From the NCBI GenBank assembly GCA_965215995.1, contig OZ244128.1, forward strand, positions 3,658,001-3,722,000: 64,000 nucleotides of DNA, read 5' to 3'. Under the pieces are notes generated by a model. It made no database searches, was not told the DNA's origin, and was given only the letters and a program-made list of their open reading frames with translations. The first letter of the stretch is position 1. Each line of letters starts with the position of its first letter. Source of the stretch: SZUA-309 sp965215995 (GTDB lineage Bacteria; Pseudomonadota; Gammaproteobacteria; Pseudomonadales; Azotimanducaceae). Positions 8,426 to 16,728 of this stretch are shown one piece after another. The position numbers were made by a program, and so were the translations under genes.

Positions 8426-9231
8426 GTGAGTCTCGAGATCGGGTTGCCAGCTACTACAACCTCGATCCTGAGCGTGAGTGGGAGAGGTTCGACCGTCATC
8501 TATTCGAATTTCCTGTAACGCTTCATTACCTAAAAGAACACCTCGAACCGGAGTCGCGCATTCTGGACGTCGGCGCTGGTCCAGGTAGATATGCCATTGA
8601 GCTCGCCAGACTTGGGCATGAGGTAACGCTCGTCGATCTCTCCGAGAAGCTGCTGGCACTCGCCAGGCAGAAGGCAGAAGAGGCAGGACAAACGATGGCC
8701 GGATTCCAACTCGCCTCTGCCACCGATCTCTCAAACTTCACCTCAGATTCGTTCGATGCGGTGCTCTGCATGGGGCCGATGTATCACCTGACCCATGAGA
8801 GTGAGCGTGATCAGGCCATGGCAGAGTGCCTCAGGGTGTTGCGGCCGGATGGTCTGCTGGTGGTGGCGTTTGTTTCCGTGCTCGGTCGAGTCTTCGACCT
8901 GATCAGGAATTACCCGGAGAAGCTGGCGGCCGATGTGGATGGCTACATCGAAGTGATCACGGGGCCAAGCATCGCGAGTGACAAGGAACCTCGATTTACC
9001 GATGCCTACTTTGTGCAGCCGGCTGAGGTTGGGGATCTGATGAGCCGTTATCCCGTCGAGCAGTTGGCGTTGCTCGGCGTCGAGGGGATGACGTCGCAAA
9101 GCGATAGTGTCCTCTCCGAGGCTGACGATCATGTGCTCAAGGCGTGGATCGACTTCGCCATCGCGATAGCGGACACCCCCGCCGCCATCTATGGGTCTGA
9201 CCATATCCTGTTTGTGGGCCGAAAATCCTAA
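8422..9231 (+). CDS. Class I SAM-dependent methyltransferase
   Basis: A 269-residue protein with a Rossmann methyltransferase fold. Motif I ILDVGAGPG is at 47-55, the acidic ribose-binding residue in VTLVDLS follows, motif III/IV is FDAVLCMGPMYHL, and the post-motif LRVLRPDGLLVVAF is typical of Methyltransf_11/25 proteins. The substrate is unknown; small-molecule methylation is most likely. Its ATG overlaps the end of the GNAT remnant by 4 nt, a coupling that probably predates decay of that gene. It converges with the TMEM175-like gene. Confidence 0.9.
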   Translation: MSESRDRVASYYNLDPEREWERFDRHLFEFPVTLHYLKEHLEPESRILDVGAGPGRYAIELARLGHEVTLVDLSEKLLALARQKAEEAGQTMAGFQLASATDLSNFTSDSFDAVLCMGPMYHLTHESERDQAMAECLRVLRPDGLLVVAFVSVLGRVFDLIRNYPEKLAADVDGYIEVITGPSIASDKEPRFTDAYFVQPAEVGDLMSRYPVEQLALLGVEGMTSQSDSVLSEADDHVLKAWIDFAIAIADTPAAIYGSDHILFVGRKS

Positions 9232-9251
9232 GGGCGGAGATTCAAGGCCTG

Positions 9252-10001
9252 CTAGCCGCTTCTGAGTCGCCGCCGCCCCCGATCAATGAAGTGGGCCTGA
9301 ATCGGCATGGTAATGATGAGCGACCAGTAGACAAACCCGGACACGGGCCCGAGATCGGCCGGCAACAGCAACGCCAGCACCGTGGAAGCCAGGCCGGTGG
9401 CGACCAGAATTCCCCAGGTTCTTGCCTCAGACCGGGCGTGGTAGCGCTCCCACTCGTCGAGTAGAAGCTGGTCCCGGCGCTTGCTGACCCTCAGGTACAA
9501 GGCGACTAGAACACCGCTCATTGCGCTGAAACCGATGCCGAAGACAACAAACATGTCCGCGAGCTGTTCGAGTGTTAGGCTCAGACCAGATGGGAGCGCG
9601 CCGCCGCTGGCGTTGGAGAAGAACGCACCAAAGATCAGGCGGAGCGGGTAGATGTAAATCAGCACCAGCGCAACCAGAGTGAGGCTCAAAATGCTGGAAG
9701 CCAGGTCGTGCAGGCCGAACTTCCGGCTCCAGCTGTGGTGTCCCCACCAGAAGAGCATCAGGAGGCCGAAGCAGGCCAAAAAGGCCGGAACCTGGGCCAG
9801 GGCCTCCATGAACTCGTCATAACTGCCTGGCACCTCATCTACCGAAATCACCATCAAGGTGACGGCGAACGCGAATGCGGCGTCAACAAAGGTATCCAGT
9901 CGGGTGGTATGTGTACCACGCAGACGAATACCGTTCTCGATGGGTAAGTTGGTCAGCGCTTGTAACGTCCACTGACCGTTAGTGAGCTTGGTTTCCGCCA
10001 T
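9252..10001 (-). CDS. TMEM175-like (DUF1211) potassium channel family protein
   Basis: A 249-residue inner-membrane protein with about six hydrophobic segments. The first helix carries the family signature as RLDTFVDAAFAFAVTLMV (bacterial TMEM175 consensus RxxxFSDxvxAIxxTLLVL, here with VD in place of SD), followed by the second-helix pattern FWWGHHSWSR. Bacterial homologues are tetrameric K+-permeable channels with an isoleucine gate. The Ser-to-Val change in the FSD motif is noteworthy. The C-terminus is basic. Nothing in the neighbourhood suggests a partner; it lies 18 bp downstream of the HAD gene on the same strand. Confidence 0.82.
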   Translation of the reverse strand: MAETKLTNGQWTLQALTNLPIENGIRLRGTHTTRLDTFVDAAFAFAVTLMVISVDEVPGSYDEFMEALAQVPAFLACFGLLMLFWWGHHSWSRKFGLHDLASSILSLTLVALVLIYIYPLRLIFGAFFSNASGGALPSGLSLTLEQLADMFVVFGIGFSAMSGVLVALYLRVSKRRDQLLLDEWERYHARSEARTWGILVATGLASTVLALLLPADLGPVSGFVYWSLIITMPIQAHFIDRGRRRLRSG

Positions 10002-10019
10002 GCCCGCCTCGGTGATTCC

Positions 10020-10676
10020 TCAGCCCTGAATTAGATCACACAAGTAGGCACGTATTTCGTGCAGTGAATCGCTGGCAAAGGGCACGCTTTCGTGGCCGCG
10101 ACTGGATTTCCAGATCGCGTGCATACCCAGATCGATGGCAGGCCGCATATCCGCATCGAAGTTGTCACCAACGAAGAAGGCATCCATCCGCTGCACCTCG
10201 AGTTCAGACAGGCACCGGTCGAAGATCGATGGGTCGGGTTTCTTCGCCCCGAATCCGCCGGAGGTGACGATGGAATCGAACAGATCAGTGACTCCGAGTC
10301 CATCTAACTTGCTGCGCTGCATGTGATCGCGACCGTTTGTCACGCAGCCCAGCACCAGGCCGGCGTCACGGCAGGTTGCGAGTAACTCCTGCATGCCTGG
10401 AAAAGGCTGAGCCTGTCCGCCACAGTCGCGATCGAACTCGGTCAGCATGTCTTCCGGCATCGATTCCGGGAGGGAGCATTCAGCGGCCAGCCGCGCGAAG
10501 ACCTCGGTTTTAGGCATGTTGATGCTGTGCAGTCGCAGGTAGTGCTCGCGCCACGCTGCTTCATCCACGCCCAACGAATTCAGCTCGAAGCTCTCGTACT
10601 GCCGCGCTGCCATCAGGCTCAGCGTGCTGGATTTGTCGTGCAGCGTATCGTCCAGGTCGAAAAGTACGGCCTTCAT
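10020..10676 (-). CDS. HAD-superfamily phosphatase (HAD-IA type)
   Basis: A 218-residue cytoplasmic hydrolase. Motif I DLDDT is at 7-11 (nucleophile Asp7, acid/base Asp9), motif II is in VTNGRD, motif III is the Lys of GAKKPDPSIF, and motif IV is VGDNFDAD. A helical cap lies between motifs I and II. This is the phosphoglycolate-phosphatase/haloacid dehalogenase-like subgroup; given glcDEF at 14 kb a role in phosphoglycolate handling is conceivable but not shown by the sequence. The 18-bp gap to the upstream metallo-hydrolase gene suggests an operon. Confidence 0.88.
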   Translation of the reverse strand: MKAVLFDLDDTLHDKSSTLSLMAARQYESFELNSLGVDEAAWREHYLRLHSINMPKTEVFARLAAECSLPESMPEDMLTEFDRDCGGQAQPFPGMQELLATCRDAGLVLGCVTNGRDHMQRSKLDGLGVTDLFDSIVTSGGFGAKKPDPSIFDRCLSELEVQRMDAFFVGDNFDADMRPAIDLGMHAIWKSSRGHESVPFASDSLHEIRAYLCDLIQG

Positions 10677-10694
10677 GGTTGGTTGCGACCGGTG

Positions 10695-11672
10695 TTATCT
10701 GGCGATTTCGGTGGGATGGATACCTTCTCCCAGCACGAAGCGGGAGCCGACCGCGCCGACCACGGCACTTGTCCGATCCAAGCCAAGGCCCTGGCGCAAC
10801 CGAAACATGGGTTCGACGCCGGTGCAGTGACCGGCCATCAGGTGCTCGATGCCCACATCGTTTAGCTTGTCGGCCGTCCAGCGCAGGGTCTGGTCATCCG
10901 CCGCAAACAGATGCATGCCGCCCATCAGCGCATGAATCGGTCGATCCTGGACCTCCCGCCGAACCTGCTCGAGAAGGTTCACAGAGCCTGAGTGTCCACA
11001 ACCGAGGAGGACGATCGGGCCACTGGCAGTGACGATGACCAGTCCCTGGCTGTCCGGCACATAGTCGGTCGCCCATTTACCGTTCTCCTGGATTTCGATG
11101 TTGTGTGAGTAGGTCTTTTCCGCGTGCGTTCTTTCGATAGGGCCGGTGACCCAGATTGCCGGCAGGATTTCTGTTGCGTCGGCATTAACGTTGAAGCCAA
11201 CGCCCTGGGCAGCGAGTTGCTCGCGAATGACGATCATCTGATTCACTTCGCCCTGTTCAGACCGCGCCGCGACACGACGTGGCTGGAAGAAACCCTGTGC
11301 AACGTGCACCCGTTGAATCGCATCCGGATTGGCGGCACGGGTGGCTTCGAACAGCGTGACAAGGCCGCCCATGTGATCGGGATGCCAGTGGGACAGCACC
11401 ACGTCGGTCACGCAGGAGAGATCGACCTTCAGAGCGTCGGTGTTGCGCAGCACAGTGTCCGGATAGTTACCGGTATCGAACAGCAGACAGTGCCCGTCAG
11501 CCTGGACCAATGCGGAAAACCCCCACTCGCCAATCGTCGATCCGTTGGCCAGGTTCGAAGAGAGGATCGTGACTTCGACGGACTCAGCGAAACGTTGAGG
11601 ATTCGCAAGAGCAAACGGGGACCACGCCAGTGCTGCCAGGAGTACCGATGTGATCAGGCGGCGTGAAATCAT
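10695..11672 (-). CDS. Secreted metallo-beta-lactamase-fold hydrolase (COG1237-like)
   Basis: A 325-residue protein with a Sec signal peptide (about 1-23, cleavage after ALA). The zinc-binding motif SHWHPDHMGG is at 94-103; LLFDTGN precedes it, and a distal LLGCGHSGSVNLLEQV and LMAGHCTG supply further ligands. This arrangement with GCGHSG and GGMHL is that of the COG1237 group, whose archaeal members act in pterin synthesis; periplasmic bacterial members have unknown substrates. It probably shares a transcript with the SDR upstream (29-bp gap) and the HAD downstream. Confidence 0.87.
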   Translation of the reverse strand: MISRRLITSVLLAALAWSPFALANPQRFAESVEVTILSSNLANGSTIGEWGFSALVQADGHCLLFDTGNYPDTVLRNTDALKVDLSCVTDVVLSHWHPDHMGGLVTLFEATRAANPDAIQRVHVAQGFFQPRRVAARSEQGEVNQMIVIREQLAAQGVGFNVNADATEILPAIWVTGPIERTHAEKTYSHNIEIQENGKWATDYVPDSQGLVIVTASGPIVLLGCGHSGSVNLLEQVRREVQDRPIHALMGGMHLFAADDQTLRWTADKLNDVGIEHLMAGHCTGVEPMFRLRQGLGLDRTSAVVGAVGSRFVLGEGIHPTEIAR

Positions 11673-11701
11673 CTTGTGCCTCCCCGCACGTCTACATCGA
11701 G

Positions 11702-12520
11702 CTACTGCCCCATCTGTGAAATCAGATAGCGTACGTCGTACTCCTCGTCACCCTCATAGCGTGGGGCGTAACTTTCGTAGGCCTTCGCAATCTCGGCGTA
11801 ACGCTCCTCGATATGCTGCAGGTTGTACGCATGAGAGACGATGTAGAACTGGCCGTCGCCGATCTGCTTCAGCACGATGGCCGCAAACTCGTCCGTATCC
11901 ATGGCGAGATGCGCCACCGCCTCGGTGAGTCCTGACTTCACGAAGCCCGGAATGATCAGGCCAACGTGTATGAAGTCCGGCATTTGCTCACGCAGGTTGT
12001 CGGTCATGCCGAGCACGGCGTGCTTGGTGGCGAGATAGGCGGCATTGTTCGGCACCGCGTTGAACAGGGAGTTTTCCGAGCCGGTGTTGTAGATCCCGGC
12101 GGGTGATCCCTGCTTGACGAGGCGAGCAGCGAACACACGGCAGACGTGCCAGACCCCGAAAAAGTTCACGTCGAACACCGCGTGCAGCTCTTCCATGGGC
12201 GTGTCAATGATGGGCACCTGGCCGATACCGATACCTGCGTTGTTGAAGACCATGTCGACGCGCTCAAACTCGCTCCAGGCGCGCTCCGCCAACTGCTCGA
12301 CCTGTTCGAGCTGGGTGACGTCGCAGATCTGATAGGTCGCGTCGATACCTTCGCCGCGGAGCGATTCGACCGCGGACTGCAGCCGGCCTTCGTCCGGCTC
12401 GGCGATCATGATCCTGCAACCGCGCTTACCCAGGTTTTTACCGATCGCAAAGCCGATTCCGCTGGCACCGCCAGTGATGACGACGTTTCTGTTGTCCAGG
12501 TCAAAGGGTCCTTGCCACAT
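11702..12520 (-). CDS. Short-chain dehydrogenase/reductase
   Basis: A 272-residue NAD(P)-dependent oxidoreductase of the classical SDR type. The cofactor motif GGASGIG follows strand 1 (VVITGGASGIGFAIG), NNAG is present, and the catalytic Ser/Tyr/Lys are in NTGSENS and YLATK. The segment IIPGFV fits the post-catalytic PG motif. Two ATGs (12526, 12520) are possible; AAGGAG is only 2 nt before the first and 8 nt before the second, so 12520 is preferred. The substrate is not evident. Confidence 0.9.
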   Translation of the reverse strand: MWQGPFDLDNRNVVITGGASGIGFAIGKNLGKRGCRIMIAEPDEGRLQSAVESLRGEGIDATYQICDVTQLEQVEQLAERAWSEFERVDMVFNNAGIGIGQVPIIDTPMEELHAVFDVNFFGVWHVCRVFAARLVKQGSPAGIYNTGSENSLFNAVPNNAAYLATKHAVLGMTDNLREQMPDFIHVGLIIPGFVKSGLTEAVAHLAMDTDEFAAIVLKQIGDGQFYIVSHAYNLQHIEERYAEIAKAYESYAPRYEGDEEYDVRYLISQMGQ

Positions 12521-12553
12521 GGTCATCTCTCCTTGTTCGTTTGCAGAGGTCGC

Positions 12554-13600
12554 CTACAACACGCCTTCGAACTTCCACCCCAGTGTTTCGCCGGCATGGA
12601 ATGGCACCACCTGCTCATCCGCTTTCGTGATCAGATCCGGAATCTGGTGGGTCGTCTTGCGGAGCAACACACGGCTTTCGTTCGGGGGCAGGCCATAAAA
12701 AGCGGGCCCGAATTCCGATGCGAATGCTTCGAATCGATTCAGGGCATCTTCTTCCTCGAAGACGCGCAGGTAGCTTTCAAGTGCAGCGGGTGCGCTGAAG
12801 ATGCCTGCACAGCCGCAATCGGCTTCCTTTTCCGTTTTGGGGTGGGGCGCCGTGTCGGTGCCCAGAAAGAACTTCGGGTTTCCGGAGACCGCCGCTCTGC
12901 GCAGCGCAGCTTTGTGTTCCCGCCTTTTTGCCACCGGCAGGCAATAGGCATGGGGTCGCAGACCGCCATCGAACAGAGCGTTCCGATCAATGTGCAGGTG
13001 ATGCGCGGTAATGGTGGCTGCCAGGCGGGCACCGGCCGACTCGACGAACTGCACAGCCTCCGTCGTGGTGATGTGCTCCAGCACGACCTTCAGCTCGGGA
13101 AAGGCTTCCAGCAGCGGCGAAAGCACGCTGTCGATGAACACGGCTTCCCGGTCGAACACATCGATCTCGGGTCTGGTGACTTCGCCGTGCACCAGAAGCG
13201 GCATGCCGATGGCCTGCATCCGTTCGAGCACGGGATAGATGTTCTGCACATCGGTCACACCGGCATCAGAGTTCGTGGTGGCCCCCGCCGGATAGAGCTT
13301 GCAGGCTGTGAACGCACCAAGCTCGAAACCGGCAGTTACCTCGTCGGCTGCAATGGTGTCGGTGAGGTACGCCGTCATCAGTGGCGTGAACTCCCGCTCT
13401 GGCGGCAGCGCCGCCAGGATACGGTCCCGGTAAGATTCAGCCGCCGCGACGGTCGTTACCGGGGGTACGAGGTTCGGCATCACGATGGCCCGGCCGAATT
13501 GTCGGGCGGTGTGATCGGCAACCAGGGAGAGCATGTTGCCGTCGCGCAGATGGACGTGCCAGTCGTCGGGACGCCGGATGATCAGCTCCTCGTTGCTCAT
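12554..13600 (-). CDS. pyrC: Dihydroorotase, class II
   Basis: A 348-residue zinc enzyme that cyclises N-carbamoyl-aspartate to dihydroorotate in pyrimidine synthesis. It starts with RRPDDWHVHLRDG, giving the metal ligands HVH at 15-17, and KLYPAGATTNSD contains the Lys (about 101) expected to be carboxylated. LVHGEVT and LEHITT hold further His ligands, and FFLGTDTAPH the catalytic Asp. Length and motifs match E. coli PyrC. Its ATG overlaps the stop of the upstream RidA-like gene (ATGA at 13597-13600), so the pair is translationally coupled. Confidence 0.96.
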   Translation of the reverse strand: MSNEELIIRRPDDWHVHLRDGNMLSLVADHTARQFGRAIVMPNLVPPVTTVAAAESYRDRILAALPPEREFTPLMTAYLTDTIAADEVTAGFELGAFTACKLYPAGATTNSDAGVTDVQNIYPVLERMQAIGMPLLVHGEVTRPEIDVFDREAVFIDSVLSPLLEAFPELKVVLEHITTTEAVQFVESAGARLAATITAHHLHIDRNALFDGGLRPHAYCLPVAKRREHKAALRRAAVSGNPKFFLGTDTAPHPKTEKEADCGCAGIFSAPAALESYLRVFEEEDALNRFEAFASEFGPAFYGLPPNESRVLLRKTTHQIPDLITKADEQVVPFHAGETLGWKFEGVL

Positions 13601-14079
13601 GCTCTGAGCTTGAGCTCCGCTTCGATCTCCACCGGCACGGAGAAAGGCAGCTCTGCCATACCGACGGCAGAGCGGGAATGCGCCCCGACCTCAGACCCGA
13701 ACACCTCGATGATCAGATCCGAGGCGCCGTTGATTACTGCTGGGATGTTGTTGAAGCCCGGTGCCACGTTGACCATCCCGAACAGCTTCAGCCAACCGTC
13801 CACCGCATCCAGGCTGCCCACCGCCTGGCGGATAGTCGCCAGAAAGCCAAGCGCGACCTGGCGTGCGGCGGTGTAGGCGGCTTCTTCGCTAACCTCTGCA
13901 CCGACTTTTCCCAGCGGTTTCAACATGCCGCTGCCGTCGGATGCCAGGGGTACGTGACCGGCAAGATAAGCATGCTGGCCGTCGATGCGAATGAGATCGA
14001 AGGGCAATCTCGAGGTGTCCATCGGGGGTGGCAGGGCAAGTCCGAGCTCGGCCAGCCGTGTTTCGGCGGTGTCAGCCAT
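13597..14079 (-). CDS. RidA/YjgF/YER057c/UK114 family protein
   Basis: A 160-residue member of the enamine/imine deaminase superfamily, longer than classic RidA (about 128 residues) and of the subgroup with the ending HSRSAVGMAELPFSVPVEIEAEL, in which the Arg is the conserved active-site residue. The start was set at 14079 because AAGGAG precedes it at good spacing; a longer frame into the divergent glcD region is Arg/Ser-rich antisense. Classic RidA removes reactive 2-aminoacrylate; the substrate of this subgroup is less certain. Coupled to pyrC. Confidence 0.88.
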   Translation of the reverse strand: MADTAETRLAELGLALPPPMDTSRLPFDLIRIDGQHAYLAGHVPLASDGSGMLKPLGKVGAEVSEEAAYTAARQVALGFLATIRQAVGSLDAVDGWLKLFGMVNVAPGFNNIPAVINGASDLIIEVFGSEVGAHSRSAVGMAELPFSVPVEIEAELKLRA

Positions 14080-14176
14080 TGGCGACTCCTTCGGGTGCTG
14101 ATCGGGAGTAGCCTGTACTTTAACGGCCACGGCTTGCGTTGTCCGCTTTGCCGCTTTCCGTGTAGGGTTCGCAACC

Positions 14177-15691
14177 ATGAGCGAAGCCGAGAGCCAGCGT
14201 CTGAACACCGTTTCCGGCCGCCATGAAGTGGCACCGGAGGCACTTGCCCGTGCCTTGCAGAAGCTCAAATCCCGATTGCCGAAGCAATGCCTGGTGACCG
14301 ATCCGCGGGCGCTGAAGCCGTTTGAATCGGATGGGCTGACGGCGCTTCGCGAAGTGCCCTGGCTGGTTGCACTGCCCGAAAACGAGGCACAGGTGGCAGA
14401 TGTGCTTGCCATCTGCCGGGAGGAAGGTGTGCCGGTGGTGCCGCGTGGCGCGGGAACGGGGCTGTCAGGCGGCGCCAGACCGCTATCTGACGGTGTATTG
14501 CTCGGGCTTTCCAGGTTGAATCAGATTCTGGAGATCGATCTGGCAAATTGCGCCGCCCGGGTGCAACCCGGTGTGCGGAACCTGGCGATCTCGGAGGCGG
14601 TGGCGGAGCATGATCTCTACTACGCACCAGACCCATCCTCCCAGATCGCCTGCTCCATCGGCGGCAATGTAGCTGAGAACGCCGGCGGCGTGCACTGCCT
14701 GAAGTACGGCCTCACGGTGAACAACGTGCTCGGTCTGAAAGTGCTTACTCTGGCAGGTGATGAGCTGGTCATTGGCGGTCCGGGTGGCGACCCTGAGTCA
14801 CTCGATCTGCTTGCTCTGTTCTGCGGATCGGAAGGGCTCCTCGGTGTGGTGACGGAAGTCTGGGTGCGCCTGCTGCCCGAGCCACCGGAACGGCGGGTGC
14901 TGCTTGCTGGCTTTCCGACCGTGGAAGGTGCCGCCCAGTCTGTGGCCGCCATCATCGGTCGTGGCCTGATTCCAGCTGGGTTGGAGATGATGGATACGCC
15001 GGCGATCAAGGCGGCGGAGGCCTTCGTGCAGGCTGGCTACCCGACGGACGCGGGCGCGATTCTGCTTTGCGAGCTGGACGGTGTGTCAGCGGAGGTCGAG
15101 TCCGATGCCGGCCTGGTCGAGCGGATCTTCGAGGAGTTCGGCGCCAGCGAGATTCAGGTGGCCAGAAGCGCGGAAGAGCAGGCGCGCCTCTGGCTCGGGC
15201 GCAAGGCGGCGTTCCCGGCAGTGGGCAGGCTCTCGCCGGACTACTACTGCATGGATGGCACCATTCCGCGTGCACGTCTTGCCGATGTGCTGGAAAAGAT
15301 CTCAGCACTGTCAGAGCAATATGGACTGGGCGTTGCCAACGTCTTTCACGCCGGCGATGGCAATCTGCACCCACTCATTCTTTACGATGCGAACGTGCCC
15401 GGTGAGCTGGACAGGGCAGAGCAGTTCGGTGCGGACATTCTGGCGGCCTGCGTTGCCGCCGGTGGCACCGTGACCGGCGAGCATGGCGTGGGGCTCGAGA
15501 AGCTCGACGCCATGTGCGGACAGTTCTCAGAAGCAGAGCTCGAGCAGTTTTTTCGGCTGCGCAACGCGTTCGATCCGGACGGCCTGATGAACCCGGGGAA
15601 GGCGATTCCCACACTCACCCGGTGTTCTGAGATCGGCGGCATGCATGTGCACGATGGCCGGCTGCCGTTTCCCAACCTCGAGCGGTTCTGA
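14177..15691 (+). CDS. glcD: Glycolate oxidase, FAD-binding subunit GlcD
   Basis: A 504-residue flavoprotein oxidising glycolate (or D-lactate) to the 2-oxo acid. The PCMH-type FAD domain has VVPRGAGTGLSGGARP (88-103) and SIGGNVAENAGGVHCLKYG; the C-terminal FAD-linked oxidase domain contains NVFHAGDGNLHP and the terminal GEHGVGLEKLD. Length matches E. coli GlcD. It is the first gene of glcDEF and divergent from the ridA-pyrC operon across 97 bp. No glcC regulator gene is adjacent. Confidence 0.95.
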   Translation: MSEAESQRLNTVSGRHEVAPEALARALQKLKSRLPKQCLVTDPRALKPFESDGLTALREVPWLVALPENEAQVADVLAICREEGVPVVPRGAGTGLSGGARPLSDGVLLGLSRLNQILEIDLANCAARVQPGVRNLAISEAVAEHDLYYAPDPSSQIACSIGGNVAENAGGVHCLKYGLTVNNVLGLKVLTLAGDELVIGGPGGDPESLDLLALFCGSEGLLGVVTEVWVRLLPEPPERRVLLAGFPTVEGAAQSVAAIIGRGLIPAGLEMMDTPAIKAAEAFVQAGYPTDAGAILLCELDGVSAEVESDAGLVERIFEEFGASEIQVARSAEEQARLWLGRKAAFPAVGRLSPDYYCMDGTIPRARLADVLEKISALSEQYGLGVANVFHAGDGNLHPLILYDANVPGELDRAEQFGADILAACVAAGGTVTGEHGVGLEKLDAMCGQFSEAELEQFFRLRNAFDPDGLMNPGKAIPTLTRCSEIGGMHVHDGRLPFPNLERF

Positions 15692-15696
15692 GTGCA

Positions 15697-16728
15697 GTGA
15701 AAGACCTGGGCGAAGCGTTTCTAGAGGCGGTTACCGGCGCCCGTGATTCGAATCAGCGGTTGTCCATTGTCGGTACCGGCAGCAAGTCCGGATTACGCAG
15801 TGATCCGGACAACTCGGATGCACGACTACTCTCCACTGTCGAGCACACCGGTATCGTCGATTACCGGCCCGACGAGCTGGTGGTGACGGCACGCTCGGGC
15901 ACCCCCCTCAAGGAGCTCAACCAGACCCTTGCCCGCCAGGGACAGATGCTCGGTTGCGAACCGCCGGAGTATCGTGGCCTGGGTACAGTGGGCGGCGCCG
16001 TGGCGGCGGGTATCGCTGGTCCGGGTCGCACCTGGCGAGGTGGGGTGCGCGACGCCGTGCTGGGTGTGCAGATGGTCAACGGATTGGGACAAAGGCTGAC
16101 GTTCGGTGGTCAGGTCATGAAGAACGTGGCCGGTTTCGATGTGTCCAGGCTCCAGGCCGGTGCGTTCGGCACGCTTGGCCTGCTGCTGGAGGTGAGCCTC
16201 AAGGTGTTGCCGCTGCCTCAGGCAGAACAAACCCTGTGCCTGGAACTCTCGGCGGGTGATGCGCACAGCCGAATGCTCGAGTGGGCGCGGAAATCGCATC
16301 CAATCACAGCCACTGCCTGGCTGGACGGCGTGCTCTGGGTGCGCTTGTCCGGCGCGGAAACAGCGGTGAGCCAGGCGGTGGCCGCCTTTGGTGGTCAGCT
16401 GCAGCCGGACAATGATTTCTGGCAGGCGTTGCGGGATCACAACCTGCCTTTTTTTCGGTCCGGGGCCAGTGCCTGTCGCCATCCAGCACCTGCCAGCCCA
16501 CTCATTCCTGAGGATGAATTGATCGAGTGGAATGGCGCGCGCCGTTGGTCGGATGCCGATGTGGGCTCGAACGGCTATCGAAGATTTGCAGATGGCTATG
16601 CCCGTTTCCGCTGCCGGGATGGCGGGGGCGATGCGGTCGTCGCCGAGTACCAGGCGCGGATCAAGACAGCCTTCGACCCGGATAACCTGTTCAACCCGGA
16701 GCTGAGCGATGCAGACGTCGCTGCCTGA
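15697..16728 (+). CDS. glcE: Glycolate oxidase, FAD-binding subunit GlcE
   Basis: A 343-residue second flavoprotein subunit, shorter than GlcD as usual. It contains the FAD-domain motif RGLGTVGGAVAAGIAGPGR and ends with FDPDNLFNPE, the hallmark C-terminus shared with GlcD-type proteins. GTG at 15697 begins 5 nt after the glcD stop. It overlaps glcF by 20 nt, so the three subunits are probably made in fixed ratio from one mRNA. The glycolate-binding role of this subunit in the membrane-associated complex is family knowledge. Confidence 0.94.
   Translation: MKDLGEAFLEAVTGARDSNQRLSIVGTGSKSGLRSDPDNSDARLLSTVEHTGIVDYRPDELVVTARSGTPLKELNQTLARQGQMLGCEPPEYRGLGTVGGAVAAGIAGPGRTWRGGVRDAVLGVQMVNGLGQRLTFGGQVMKNVAGFDVSRLQAGAFGTLGLLLEVSLKVLPLPQAEQTLCLELSAGDAHSRMLEWARKSHPITATAWLDGVLWVRLSGAETAVSQAVAAFGGQLQPDNDFWQALRDHNLPFFRSGASACRHPAPASPLIPEDELIEWNGARRWSDADVGSNGYRRFADGYARFRCRDGGGDAVVAEYQARIKTAFDPDNLFNPELSDADVAA

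Noticed and set aside
12146..13876. Long plus-strand frame of more than 550 codons across the SDR, pyrC and ridA genes
   Set aside because: It runs antisense to three well-conserved enzymes and crosses their boundaries, so it is a codon-bias artefact.
14080..14176. GlcC-type operator in the glc promoter region
   Set aside because: No regulator gene is adjacent and no convincing palindrome was found in the 97-bp gap.
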